Below are positions 33,446 to 45,362 of a stretch of 64,000 bases of DNA, piece by piece. The position numbers and the translations under genes were made by a program. The notes beneath the pieces are model-generated. The model searched no databases, was not told where the DNA came from, and worked only from the letters and a program-made list of their open reading frames with translations. Positions within the stretch are counted from its first letter, which is position 1; each line of letters opens with the position of its first letter. This stretch comes from Actinernus sp. WN-2022 (lineage: Eukaryota > Cnidaria > Anthozoa > Actiniaria > Actinernidae), in contig JAOWCC010001634.1 of NCBI GenBank assembly GCA_030867875.1, positions 99,303,321-99,367,320 of the forward strand, read 5' to 3'.

Positions 33446-34439
33446 GATTGCCCCTTCTTTAAATTGTTTTCAAAACACGGTCGGATATATATCCCGGCCG
33501 GTATAACGCGTACCGGGATTGCATGCAAAATACGGAACATTTCAAGTCGGGACGTGGCATTGGGTAAACAAATCAGCAGATGAAGTACATAGATAAGTAC
33601 TGAAGTACGAATTAGCGACGTCACAATGTATGCGGGATCCTCAGTGCTTGCATGTGGGCAGGCGATCAAAATGCGGCAACAGAATGTCTTTTTTTTGACA
33701 TAGTAGCTAAAAAAACTGAACCCTATAAACTGCCTAAAAAATACTGAACCCCGACCCTGACTGCACCCAAATTATACTCAAATCCTGACCCTGATCTGCC
33801 CAAATCAGGACAAAACCCTGACCCTACCTGCCCAAACTGAGCTCAAAGCCCTGACCAACCCGGTCGGCACATACATAATACGTCACAAACAGGAGTACCC
33901 CCCTCCCCCCCCGCGGGCATTAACCCTAGGATTATAAATTGCATATGTGATTTCCTTAGCGATATATATCAGCGCGTTAAATTAGCCGCAGATTGCTATT
34001 CAGGATGGGAATCAGTACCAACTATAGTCTAGTCGAAACTAGGCCCATGGCTTTATATCACTAAGATCACTGTTCTATTCTCTTTCACTACGTTCAGCTG
34101 AATAGAAAACATTTCCCATATAAAACACAAACACGACTGGAGGGAGCCGACCAGCAATCTTTAATGGGACTATATAGTCAATTATAATAGCTGCTATTAA
34201 TAATACCCAGCTGAGCAAAAGCTCAAGGTCTAAACTTGATTATTTCTATACAGAGTTCACAAAGTTTAATTTCGTTATCGCTATTGTGCTAACTAAAGCC
34301 GGTCTGCTAGATTGTGCTGGGTAAACAAATCATCCTGCCTCCTATAAACTCTAGTTGATTTTACTGGATCCTACCGGTAATTGATAGCAGTGTAGTTTAA
34401 CTGACGAGGTCATCCTGTTAAAAATATTATTATTAACTC
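33446..34439. other. Intergenic, no gene recognised
   Basis: Contains CCCTGACCCT/CCCGACCCTGA-like short direct repeats around 33720-33860, but no supported coding sequence. Confidence 0.4.
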
Positions 34440-34860
34440 ACGGGCTCTCATGTTTGACTCATAATGCTGATTTGGTCTCTTATGTGCACTCACCTTTTCT
34501 CTCTTAGGAGCTATAGTGCTAATGCACTAGTAGGGCTGGCTGCAAGGGACTTAGTTCCTTTAGTACCCTACATGCGCCAATTACTGGTTGGACTCGTCTG
34601 CCAGATCATTATAGTTTATCATTATAGTTTATTGTTATTATTTTATCAGTAGTTTAACATTATTATTATTATTATATATAATTATTTATTAGTAGTTAGG
34701 TTAGTTTTTTATCTTAGATATGATTGTTTGTCTGTATTTATTGTTATGTTTGTATTTGTATTATATCTTAGACGCACAGCTTCAATGTAAATAAGTGTTT
34801 AGCTTTTTTGAATTCTGTGCATAATAAAGTATCTATCTATCTATCTATCTATCTATGTAG
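34440..34860 (+). repeat. LINE/SINE 3' end with (ATCT)n tail
   Basis: An AT-rich segment ending GTGCATAATAAAGTATCTATC followed by ATCT units to about 34856, typical of the 3' terminus of a truncated retroelement. The coding part is not recognisable. Confidence 0.5.
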
Positions 34861-34892
34861 GTGAAGAATTGACCGAAAACCTTTAGTGTTCT

Positions 34893-35270
34893 ATAGCGAT
34901 ACTTACTGTGACATCACACAGGCCAGTCGCGCCACATTTGTTGCTTTCTGTGGTTGGCAGAAACGAAGCGTGAACCCAGTCAGTTGCTTATAAAATATCA
35001 CAGGTCGGTGCTTATTCATCGCCAAATTACTTTCTTGTCCTTCCAAAATGCAAGCAAGCCCTTTCATCGAAGCTTATATGCTCTATAACTTATAAGTCTT
35101 ATAAAGGAATTAAGATTTGGAATCAGAATTGAGACTTTAGATGTATTTTGTGAGGCCTAAATCGCTAGTTCCCATACAAGTCATACAAACACGCAGGTTT
35201 TTTTGCCAACCACATTATATATGCAAATATATAAATGACGTCAGTGTTTACAAACAGTAAGTATCGCTAT
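34893..35270. mobile_element. MITE with ATAGCGATACTTACTGT ends
   Basis: Exact 17-bp inverted termini, ATAGCGATACTTACTGT and ACAGTAAGTATCGCTAT, 378 bp apart end to end. The interior is non-coding. TSD not resolved. Confidence 0.7.
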
Positions 35271-35432
35271 TGGGCTCCGTTCAATATCCGTAACCCTCCC
35301 TCTCTCTCGAGGGATCTGGCGAATTAGTGTGGAATAAATCTTATACATAGCTATAGCGGATGATGTGTAGATTGTGACTACTAGTGAAAATATCCAGCTT
35401 AATTTTAAACAATATGTTAAAAAATTTGGTAA

Positions 35433-35503
35433 TTCAAACGTCGTGCTACTGCCGTGTCGAACTAATACTAATAGTTCGACACGGCGGTAGCACGACGTTT
35501 GAA
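35433..35503. repeat. Palindrome (71 bp)
   Basis: TTCAAACGTCGTGCTACTGC and GTGTCGAACTA are mirrored with one mismatch (TACTGCCG against CGGCGGTA). The loop is about 5 bp. Confidence 0.75.
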
Positions 35504-36162
35504 CGTACAATATAATACGCGGAAAACAGTAGTATTTTACCGACTTTACAACCGTACCTTGTGAACCGGATAGACTGTCTTGATCAGAATTGGAAGAGTT
35601 ATCAATGACCAAGAAGTCGGCAGAGAGATCGCCATATGATAAATCCCATTATCACCATCATCGACATCAGTCGTAGCATTCTTCTGGGAAGACGGGCTGA
35701 AATGTATATAAAAAAAACACACATGAACTAATAGTACATACTAATACACCAATTTAAAGTTGAAAAGTTATATTGTATAGTTATTTAAAAACAGAATATT
35801 GCTGAAAAAGATAATTCTGCACGAGTTAAAACGCCTAAAACCGTAGAAGTTTGCAGTGCCGTTGTTCTTCGTTGCTCCTAGTCCTATAAATATAATTGCG
35901 CCAAAATGTCTACGCATGCTCGCTAGCACTCAACCGCTGTGTTTGTATGCGGCGCATAAGTGCGCGAAAACATATCACGTGGTTTCACTCCAAGAAAGCA
36001 CATGGTTCACCACAGGCTAACCATCCTCCCATTTTGTGTATTTGTCACTGATATTTTAATAATCCATCTTTTCTTAGCAAATTGTTAAATAAAATACCCT
36101 TTGACTTGATTTGTGTATGTGTTGATTTAGCGCGCGCTCATAATACAGCTCGGGTTTCCTGT

Positions 36163-37445
36163 ACATACATACATACATAATCTTTATTTCAACACGGTGT
36201 CTCATCATACATATAATGCTCTTCCCAAGAGCCGTGCATACATTAACTAATAATAAAATGACAGAAATGGATCCCTAGTTAAAAATGTGTTGTAAAAAGT
36301 GTAAATCCCTAAAATATATTATCCTAATATAAACTGCATAATTCTTATTCAAAAATTATTTGTTAATCTAAATTATAGTGTATATTTAAATAATGCCACG
36401 CTTGTCTGTCTTCTTGTATCATTGGATAAACTATTCCAGAGAACAGCCCCCCTATAATGAAAGCTGCGTTTTCCAGCTTCAGTGTGCGGTCTTGGTACAG
36501 ATACGTTATAGCTTGAGTTTCTTAAGTTATAGGAATGTACAAGAGTTGTGCTTTTAAAGATTTCCTTCAAATAATTTGGAGTGCTCCCATTCATAGTTTT
36601 GTACATTAATATAGCCAGTTGCTTTGATCTTCTTGTCTCAAGATTATCCCATTCAAGTTCGTTCAACAACTCAGTTGACCGTCTATCATAATTGGAAAAG
36701 GTGACCACCCTGGCAGCTCTATTTTGTAGAGTTTGGAGTATGTCCGATATCCCGCCTTTTCCACAGTTCCCCCATACTGCACTACAGTAATTGAAATACG
36801 GTAGTACAAGGGAATTATACATTGTAATTAGCGTTTCGTGAGGTACGAGATGCCTAACTCGTCTCAGCGCCCCTATACCCCCTGAAGCTTTCTTAGAAAT
36901 TGTGTCTACTTGATCCTTCCATGTTAAAGATTGATCGATCTTAACTCCAAGATATTTGTATGTAGTTTCTCTTTTCAAGGGTTTGTGATCTACTTCAATT
37001 TGAAACGGATATTCAAGATGTTTTACTTTATGTTGACTAGCTATTATCATGTATTTTGTTTTGACCACATTCAGACTGAGTTTACTAGCTTTTAACCATG
37101 TATGTATTTCACAAAGGTCATGGTTCATTTGTTGCTCTAGGATTTTCTCATCAGTATTTGCAATAGTTAGACTAGTATCATCTGCATACATCCGCACTTT
37201 AGAGTAAAGATCACAAGATGGAAGATCATTTATATAGATTATAAAAAGTAGCGGTCCAAGGATAGATCCTTGTGGTATTCCGCATTTAATTCTACAGCTA
37301 TCTGACAGTACACCATCCACAAACGTTTTTTGTGTTCGTTCCGTAAGATAGGAAGTAAACCAGTTTAGACTTGCTTGGCAGACACCATATAGTTTTAATT
37401 TTCCTAATAAGATTTTATGGTCCATGGTGTCAAATGCCTTTTTTA
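36163..37445 (-). pseudogene. 5'-truncated CR1/L2-like LINE inside the left arm
   Basis: The minus-strand frame 37425-36373 (350 codons, intact) encodes an RT from the palm onward: [46 protein letters not shown] (YADD), [48 protein letters not shown] and [15 protein letters not shown]. Just upstream, KKAF marks the truncation. The 3' end is a TATGTATG repeat (plus strand ACATACATACATACATAA at 36163). The right-arm sequence of the host transposon shows the empty site: CTCGGGTTTCCTGT joins GGCTCAGG, so the insertion postdates the transposon. Confidence 0.9.
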
Positions 37446-37779
37446 GGCTCAGGTTTGTTTACATATAGCTCGGGCTTCCTGTGGCTCATCTCGCCAACTA
37501 CATAAAAATACACAAGGCAGACAACTAAATTCATCGCCGACAGGCGAGACGCGCGAGAATTTTGCCGAAAAACGAAAACTTCCAGGTTCCTGCTCCCTCT
37601 CTAACATTCAAAATATTGAAGAACAGTAAATGAGCTACGTTTTTGGTGCTAATTCACGGCGATATCGAGTGTTACTTCCTAGAAAGCGTCAAAATGGTCC
37701 AGATTTTCGGCGATTTTTTTTCCTCCCTATGATCGGGACAGATATGAGCCATCATAAGGATTTATAACGGTCATCACAT

Positions 37780-38004
37780 TCAATTTTTTTTAATCAATCT
37801 GTCGAATGATCTCCCGTCTAGAGTCTCCAGCGAAGAAATGGACAGCTGACATATTTCCCCTAATCTCCCTCGTATGGGCTGTTTTGCAACTTGACACACC
37901 ACCCCGATGAAGTAGTTTTTTGGCAGCTTCCGATAAACGAACCGGAAGAAAAATATCTTGAAGACTTCGCGGGAAGTTTGTTTACAAATATATATATGTC
38001 GCAC
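37780..38004 (-). other. Left-arm ORF mirrored in the right arm
   Basis: A 74-codon frame (SREVFKIFFFRFVYRKLPKN, VCQVAKQPIRGRLGEICQ) in the left arm. The same sequence, with differences, lies on the plus strand at 40237-40422 in the right arm. There is no family match and no preservation signal beyond arm identity, so it may simply be open by chance. Confidence 0.3.
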
Positions 38005-38129
38005 GACCGCTAAACTCTCGTACTATTATGATTTCAGACCAAATTTTACTCCACTCTACTAGTATTACCATCAGTAAATTCAGCACAAATACAGTTTATC
38101 ACATCATAAAAAAATATTTAACTAGCAAA

Positions 38130-38327
38130 TTACCGTGTTTGTAGTGAGCTTGCTCGTTCCAAGAGTGCCGGGATCTTTGAAATTTCTAGTCGAGAGTGTG
38201 AAGAAGAATTAGTTCCACTTTCTTCCGATTTGAGCTCCGAAAGACCGAAGTCGATTTTGTCGAAGGCAAAAACATTGTACAGCGTTAAGTGACACTTAAC
38301 GCTGTACAATGTTTTTGCCTTCGACAA
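38130..38327 (-). other. Arm-edge ORF (ends RASSLQTR), mirrored at 39926-40111
   Basis: Both arms encode, reading outward, a peptide SHSRLEISKIPALLERASSL-QTR preceded by KSEESGT. In the right arm (plus strand, 39926-40111) the N-terminal part differs. The sequence after QTR is a stop in this frame and resembles a splice donor (ACG|GTAATT). It could be a duplicated first exon reading out of the element, but no acceptor partner was found. Confidence 0.3.
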
Positions 38328-38330
38328 AAT
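38254..38330. repeat. Perfect 38-bp-arm palindrome with 1-base spacer
   Basis: The left arm 38254-38291 (starts ATTTTGTCGAAGGC, ends GTTAAGTG) is exactly mirrored at 38293-38330, with a single A between. It sits just inside the inner edge of the left arm. Confidence 0.9.
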
Positions 38331-38670
38331 AGTACATGTTTCAGCGGCTCAGAAGTCTCAGCTGGTTTCTTGCATTTTTACCAGCCTTAGGGTTCCCTTT
38401 TTGCTTGTTTTACGGTTCAAGTAGCTAATTTATACTTTAACTCGAAGTCTAACGGATTGCTTCCAAATATGTGGGTATTTGAGTTCGCACAAAAGGCGCG
38501 AAAAAACTTTTGCACGCATGCGCTACCAAATCCCGCCCTCGGCAAAACTTCTTTTATAATGAGAGCTGGTTTGCATTTTGCATCCGAGATCTACTCATCA
38601 GTGTCCTCCTGAATCTCGCCCGAGAATGTTTGGTCTCGGACGAACTCCTGGGCCGGCACCAACAAAACCT

Positions 38671-38775
38671 GGATCGGAACGGATCGGAACGGATCGGAAC
38701 GGATCGGATCGGATCGGAACGGAACGGAACGGAACGGATCGGATCGGAACGGATCGGATCACAGATCGGATCACA
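38671..38775 (+). repeat. (GGATCGGAAC)n array
   Basis: Units of GGATC and GGAAC pentamers in mixed order, preceded by GGCACCAACAAAACCT. The mirror array lies at 39628-39760. Confidence 0.9.
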
Positions 38776-39627
38776 TATATTATGATTTATCACCAAAAAA
38801 TCACAGGGCCGTTTAATTTGCTCGAGGGTTTACCTATCCTTCCAGTCAAGATTTAAAGTCGGGATTGCGAGTCAGGCTTTAGGGTTTAAGTGTACTCGCA
38901 TACTGTCGTGGAGATTTATGATTTATGTCCCATCACCTAGATCACCGACCGACAAAAGAAGTGGTTCGATCGTGAAGATGCATAAACGAAACCCGGCCAT
39001 AAATCAATTAAAGTGTATCATGGACCGTGGCGAAACGGATCAGTGTACCAGCAGACATTCGCATACATTTAAAGCTTCGATGATAATTTGACAGGAATTT
39101 TTACAATGTGAGGTACAGTTTAACTTTCTAAATGTTTATTTTTTCTCCACATTAGGGGAATCGATCCACGAGTGTTAACAGCGCGACTGGTCTAGACAGC
39201 AAAAGCGCGGAGGTTGTATTCAAACGAGTACTCGAGCTTAGCAGGGCTAGGAAACGGCCAAACAAAAAGGGAACCAGTTCAGGGAAGACAATATTGTGTA
39301 TTATCCATGATTTTCTCTTTTTTTTTGTGGAACAATTAAACTGTTTGGAGTCCTTTCATAGCCTTCGAAAAATGTTTAGGTCGCATTTTTGTGTCAATGA
39401 AATCGACACGCCAGACTAAGCTTCATAGAATTGAACTACTGACTCGCACCACGAAAGGTTTCACTTGAAATTCGGGGGAAATGCCGGAGGAAATGACTGT
39501 CAAAGGGCAAAATATAAAGATAAACATATGTATTTTATACTTAGCTGTCAAAGCAAAAAAAAACCGTGATATATAAACGAAACGGGTCGTAATTGTTGTG
39601 GCGGGAAAAATATAATTCAACCGTAAA

Positions 39628-39762
39628 TGTGATCCGTTCCGATCCGATCCGGTCCGATCCAGGTTTTGTTGTTACCAACAAAACCTGGATCGGATCGGAC
39701 CGGATCCGATCCGTTCCGATCCGATCCGATCCGATCCGATCCGATCCGATCCGATCCAGGTT
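39628..39762 (-). repeat. (CCGATCCGAT)n array, mirror copy
   Basis: Reverse-complement counterpart of the array at 38671. It is split by a small palindrome (39655-39692) with GATCCAGGTTTTGTTG arms and followed by AGGTTTTGTTGGTGCCG, the mirror of the left-side flank. Confidence 0.9.
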
Positions 39763-40970
39763 TTGTTGGTGCCGCTCCTGGGCCGCTTTCTCCACTTAAC
39801 GGCGCTGTGTACCTGCTAAACGGTTTAGCAGGATTTGTTTCTTTGCCTTCGACAAACAACGAGGAAATGTTGGACATTTGCTGGAACTGTTAGACAAGGT
39901 TTAAAGTGATGGACGGACTAACTCTTTGGCTTTGGACTTCGTCTTCGGTTCGCGAATTCGCTTCAACTTCTCAATGTTTGTGCCAATTTGTGGTCGAAAA
40001 ATCGACTACTTCAAATCGGAAGAAAGTGGAACTTCTTCTTCACACTCTCGACTAGAAATTTCAAAGATCCTGGCACTCTTGGAACGAGCAAGCTCACTAC
40101 AAACACGGTAATTTGCTAGTTAAATATTTTTTTATGATGTGATAAACTGTATTTGTGCTGAATTTACTGATGGTAATACTAGTAGAGTGGAGTAAAATTT
40201 GGTCTGAAATCATAATAGTACGAGAGTTTAGCGGTCGTGCGACATATATATTTTTGTAAACAAACTTCCCGCGAAGTCTTCAAGATATTTTTCTTCTGGT
40301 TCGTTTATCGGAAGCTGCCAAAAAACTACTTCAGCGGGGTGGTGTGTCAAGTTGCAAAACAGCCCATACGAGGGAGATTAGGGGAAATATGTCAGCGTCC
40401 ATTTCTTCGCTGGAGACTCTAGACGGGAGATCATTCGACAGATTGATTAAAAAAAATTGAATGTGATGACCGTTATAAATCCTTATGATGGCTCATATCT
40501 GTCCCGATCATAGGGAGAAAAAAAATATGGACCAGTTTGACGCTTTCTAGGAAGCTTTTACGAGTGTGTAACACTCGATATCGCCGTGAATTAGCACCAA
40601 AAACGTTGCTCATTTACTGTTCTTCAATATTTTGAATGTTAGAGAGGGAGCAGGAACCTGGAAGTTTTCGTTTTTCGGCAAAATTCTCGCGCGTCTCGCC
40701 TGTCGGCGATGAATTTAGTTGCCTGCCTTGTGTATTTTTATGTAGTTGGCGAGATGAGCCACAGGAAGCCCGAGCTATATGTAAACAAACCTGAGCCACA
40801 GGAAACCCGAGCTGTAGTATGAGCGCGCGCTAAATCAACACATACACAAATCAAGTCAAAGGGTATTTTATTTAACAATTTGCTAAGAAAAGATGGATTA
40901 TTAAAACATCAGTGACAAATACAAAAAATGGGAGGATGGTTAGCCTGTGGGTTCACTGAACTACTGTACC

Positions 40971-41258
40971 TCAGCCTTTCCTTTTCATCTTCGATAATCT
41001 TGCCTGCTTTCTTCTTAACGAGCCGACGCGTCCTGCAAGATCTTCGCCGTCGAGGAAATTTTTGTCTGTGAAAGTTGAAATTTAAGCAGTCAGTCAGCCC
41101 GGGGACACCACTGTGAGCCTCTACGGTTAGCGCAATATCAGTTTGAGATAATTTTACTTACTTGCAATTCTTTCGATGGTGTCAGGCTTGAAATTATTTT
41201 CCTCCAGCCAATTATTGACCTGTTCGCTAGAGAAGGTGCGGTCGAATTCCATTGACAT
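40971..41258 (-). CDS. Small two-exon SAM-like frame next to a transposon end
   Basis: Exon 1 is 41258-41162 (ATG in CGCAATGTCAATGG) and ends at A|GTAAGT. Exon 2 starts at 41065 after TTTCACAG and ends at TGA 40971-40973. The joined frame is 63 residues: FDRTFSSEQVNNWLEENNF, KPDTIERIA-NKNFLDGEDLAG, then a basic tail (RKQARLSKMKRKG). The W-L-E-x-N-x-F ... F-x-D-G-E-D-L-A spacing is that of the first three helices of a SAM domain, a protein-interaction module; the usual fourth and fifth helices are missing. A +1 shift in exon 2 would give VKKKAGKIIEDEKERLRY, so a frameshift is possible. The stop is 22 bp from the right end of the 36011-40949 transposon, which may have cut the gene short. Confidence 0.45.
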
Positions 41259-41679
41259 TGCGTAGCCTACAGCTATACTGACTGATTCGATGGCACTTAG
41301 GGCGGAATGACTCAGCTTACCACTGTTTGAACAGTGTCCTCTACGCGGGGAAATCAGCGAAGAAAAGAGGCAAAATGAATGCCGGGCTTGCGATTTATAC
41401 CCAAGAGTAAATTACAGTCACGAGTCTTTCCGAGAAACCAATAGAATTAAAAGAAGCTGACATACGTAATATCTGAATACCCTGCACCGGACCAGCAATT
41501 CATGATCCTTCATAAATTTTGAGGAGGGGGCCGGAGACAACACTGAGCTATTTTGGTAAAAAATAGTTAACAAGTACATGCTTTTGCTATCAGCTATCCA
41601 CTAGTCATTACAAATTTGACGGGTGGCCGTCCCCCCCCCCCCCCAACGATGAAATTATACCTCTACCCAGGTTGAGAAT

Positions 41680-42745
41680 CTTGTCAAGATCTTGTAAGAT
41701 CTTGTAAGATCTTGTAAGATCTTGTAAGATCTTACAAAGATCTTACCTGGAAAGAATCTTGCCAAGATCTTACTAAATCTTGGTAAGATCTTACTAAGTC
41801 TTGCAAAGATCTTGCCAAGATCTTGCATAATCTTACAAAAACATTTTTTACTAAAAAAAAATAATCTTGACAAGATCTTACAAAGATCTTATAAGAACTT
41901 ATAAGATCTTACAAGATCTTGGAAAGATCCTTTAAAGATCTTATAAGATCTTTAAATATTTTCTTGTAAGATCTCATCAAGATCTTACAAGATCATGGAA
42001 AGATCTTATAAAGATCTTACAAGATCTTGGAAAGATCCTTTAAAGATCTTATAAGATCTTTAAATATTTTCTTGTAAGATCTCATCAAGATCTTACAAGA
42101 TCATGGAAAGATCTTATAAAGATCTTACAAGATCTTGGAAAGATCCTCTAAAGATCTTATAAGATCTTGAAATATTTTCTTGTAAGATCTTGATAACATC
42201 TTACAAGATCATGGAAAGATCTTATAAAGATCTTACAAGATCTTGGAAAGATCCTCTAAAGATCTTATAAGATCTTGAAATATTTTCTTGTAAGATCTTA
42301 TCAAGATCTTACAAGATCATGGAAAGATCTTATAAAGATCTTACAAGATCTTGAAATCATGTTTTGTAAGATCTTACCAAGATCTTATCAAGATCTTATC
42401 AAGATCTTGGAATGATTCTCGAAAGATCTTGCATGATCTTACCAAGATCTTACAAGATCTTGAAATCATGTTTTGTAAGATCTTACCAATATCTTATCAA
42501 GATCTTATCAAGATCTTACAAGATCTTGGAAAGATTCTCTAAAGATGACTTACAAGATCTTGAAATATTTTCTTGTACGTTCTTATCAAGATCTTACAAG
42601 ATCTTGGAAAGATCTTATTAAGATCTCACAAGATCTTACAAGATCTTGAAATCATTGGTTTTGTATGATCTTACCAATATCTTACAAGATCTTGGAAAGA
42701 TTCTTTAAAGATCTTGCAAGATCTTATCAAGATCTTGGAAAGACT
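41680..42745. repeat. AAGATCTT(A/G) satellite array, left
   Basis: Hundreds of bases of AAGATCTTACAAGATCTTGG-type units, each built on the self-complementary AGATCT hexamer. A higher-order unit of roughly 120 bp (with TTTTCTTGTAAG marking it) repeats four or five times between 41940 and 42340. Confidence 0.9.
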
Positions 42746-43087
42746 CTCACTCAAATGTAATCTCTAAATATTTTATTTGTAAGTTGGTCAAACTTTACAG
42801 TGAAAATCAGTTCATAAGAAATAAAGTAGCTTAATTAAAACTTTCCGAACTTCACACATGTAATGTTGATTGTTGTTGAGAGGATAAAAAAAGTCTAACA
42901 TTGCTATATATCTTATCCTGGTTGTTTTAGACTAAAGCCTTGGTATTACTCACCGATTTGGCTGGCTTGTCGAAAAAGAAAATTCCCATTGCTTAATGTA
43001 GCAAAATATTTTCATCCAGCCCTTTAAAAATCTGTGCTTTCGTTGAGAAATTCGAATAACATGGAAGCCATGAAGTTGCACTTTAAC

Positions 43088-43264
43088 CACAGGCAGTCCA
43101 AGTTAATGATTTTTACAAGGAATGTATGTTTTTTTTATAGAAAACTCTGAAACTGTCTTAAAACAGTAAATAAAGTCATGAAATATTACCTGTGCATTGA
43201 GAAGTTGTTCCTGTTCATCACTGATGTGTTTATTTTTGGTTTGAGGCAGCTTGGGCTGCCTGTG
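43088..43264. mobile_element. MITE, CACAGGC family, 7-bp TSD
   Basis: The ends CACAGGCAGTCCAAG and CTTGGGCTGCCTGTG are flanked by an exact 7-bp duplication CTTTAAC (43081-43087 and 43265-43271). 177 bp, non-coding. The termini match those at 55165-55554 and, over CACAGGC, those at 36011-40949. Confidence 0.85.
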
Positions 43265-45064
43265 CTTTAACCGAGTGGCCTAGAACCAAGTCTACATCCA
43301 TATTTGGTAGCACTTGCACATTTCAAATGTTAATAGGCGCCATCACGTTTTTCCTTCGGTTCGGTGTTGGAGTTTTATGGTCGCTTACATAGTCTTTTCA
43401 ATAGCATTTCAATGCCAATATTCATCAGATGAAAGATAATAATAACTGCTCCAAGCGAGAGGCAGTTTCAGTTCTGGAAGAGATGAATTTCTGAAGACAT
43501 TCATTCAGAAGGTGAGCAGAAGTTTATGTTCGCGTTCGGTTCGTTAATAAATTTGTTCTTACAGAATATATTTGCTCATTTGCTATAATGTAGTTGGAGC
43601 CCTGTAGTCAGTATACTTGAATATATTCCAGGATGTATTTGGAGAAACTATTTATGAAAGCTCCTACAATGTATGTGGTCAAATACTTGCTTTTCCTTGC
43701 AAGAGATCAAGTTTTCGATTCTGCCTTTTTGGAACGACGAAACTCATCCGATTTTAATCCTCTTTCGAATTTTATCATTCTAAAATGTTTCATGTTAGAG
43801 TGCTTCTCATTTAAATCTCGATATCCTGATCAACACAATCTGCCACAAACCGAAGTCACTTTGGTAGAAACGTAACGGAAGTGGATGTAGAAACATATTT
43901 GTCGCTTTCCAGTTTCCAGCTGGCAAACCGCACGGGACTTTATACACCACACTCCACAGTACCGGCACTCATTCTTATTTTGGTTAATTGTTTTTTACAG
44001 GCTGGCTTAGAATTCAAGATGCAGGACCAAAGTTTTTAACCCTTTCAGCCCCAAAAGTCACATCCAAATTCTTCTTTTCTCTATACATTTGGTTAAATTT
44101 TGATCAGACTCCAAATGGCAAATGTTGGGGCTGAAGAGTTAATTATTTAAATCATCACCAACAATGAAAGCTAATCAGGGAAAAGTTGACTGCCAAGTAG
44201 TGAGTGAAGATCAGAAACATTTGTAACTGTATAGTTTATAAAACCTATAACTAAATAAACTAAAAGTTATAATGTCATATGAAACATTAAATTATTAACT
44301 CTGTTAGTTTTTGCCTCAACCCTAAGCTAGATGTTAAGGGGGCTATGTTAAGGTGTAACACTTTTTGCATACAATTTGTTAGTCATTTTTGCTTTCATTT
44401 TAACCACCCCACATATGCACAAGGTTCCTTAGTTGCTGAAAATAACTGTGCAGCCGAGACTGCAAAATGTTTCCAAGCACATTCAGTGGTTTTTAGATTT
44501 TGTCCAAAAAATAATATTTGTTTGCAAAAATTGTCCATGTTTGGAGTCAACTTGCTTTTTTCCTGAAATTCTTGCTCTAACTTAATCCTTTCATGCTACA
44601 AACCTGTCAGGAGATCGTTAAGGAGATCATTACAAAAGCCGCTCATGATCATGAATACCATGACACAGCCCCTTTAAACTCTAACCTTTAGTATAAATAT
44701 TATTTTTAATATAAAACCATAATTGGAAGTCTGTACTGATGCTGGTACTTGTATTATAAATCAGTTTTACTATACATGTATTTCTGACAGCAGTTTCAGC
44801 ATAATTATATTAAGAATATATTATATACATGTAGTCAGATTTAAAAACTCAGTGGCTAAATGTTTAAAGGGAACCTCAGTTGAAAAACAATGTTCACTCT
44901 CAAATATTTATTCCCTGTGTATCTGTTGCTGTGTACATTGTAGCTGTCCTGCCAGGGCTCAACATTGCAACCTTCTGGTCGCCAATATAACTAAGATTTT
45001 TGCCCTGGTGACCAAACTTTCAAAACTGGTTGCAAATATTTTTTGTTTAGCCGCCTTATGGACC
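43265..45064. other. Core of the satellite-bounded region, no gene recognised
   Basis: AT-rich, with scattered open frames up to about 115 codons whose composition is not protein-like. No exon-intron structure could be supported. Confidence 0.4.
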
Positions 45065-45212
45065 AATTGAAGGGCTGTGTGCAAAAAGGGCGTACATGTA
45101 AGTGATTCTTAATCACATTCTAAATCCTCCCTTAGAAAACAAAGAAATTGAAGGAGAATTTAGAATGTGATCAAGAGTCACTTACGTCCTTTTTGCACAC
45201 AGCCCTTCAATT
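45065..45212. mobile_element. MITE with AATTGAAGGGCTG ends
   Basis: The left arm AATTGAAGGGCTGTGTGC...GTAAGTGATTCTTAATCACA is mirrored by the right arm ending GCACACAGCCCTTCAATT. Arms of about 60 bp with few mismatches. Confidence 0.75.
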
Positions 45213-45249
45213 TTTCTGTCTGTAACACTAATTTGAGTTTCTGCGTGTG

Positions 45250-45362
45250 GCCATCTTAGATTTTATGAAGTCACAGTGTTGCCCCTATTGTTACACAACA
45301 AAGGAGCTATTTGTTTTATGACAATAGAAGCAACACTGTGATATCATATGATTCAAGATGGC
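45250..45362. mobile_element. Short MITE with GCCATCTTAGAT ends
   Basis: GCCATCTTAGAT and GTCACAGTGTTGC at the left mirror GCAACACTGTGA and ATTCAAGATGGC at the right. 113 bp. Confidence 0.65.

Larger units (their letters stand above)
36011..40949. mobile_element. Long-TIR transposon, CACAGGC ends, 7-bp TSD
   Basis: The termini CACAGGCTAACCATCCTCCC and its reverse complement are flanked by a perfect 7-bp target duplication GGTTCAC (36004-36010 and 40950-40956). The arms are 36011-36162 plus 37446-38232 on the left (939 bp once the LINE at 36163-37445 is removed) and 40009-40949 on the right (941 bp), nearly identical over their length. The core (38233-40008) contains mirrored GGATCGGAAC / CCGATCCGAT arrays, three copies of an AACAAAACCTGGATC motif and a long palindrome. 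Mirrored ORFs lie in the arms, but there is no recognisable transposase. Two short MITEs in the window share the terminus and TSD length. Confidence 0.88.

Noticed and set aside
38510..38856. Overlapping frames with RIGSERNGTE-type repeats
   Set aside because: They are read-through of the GGATCGGAAC array.
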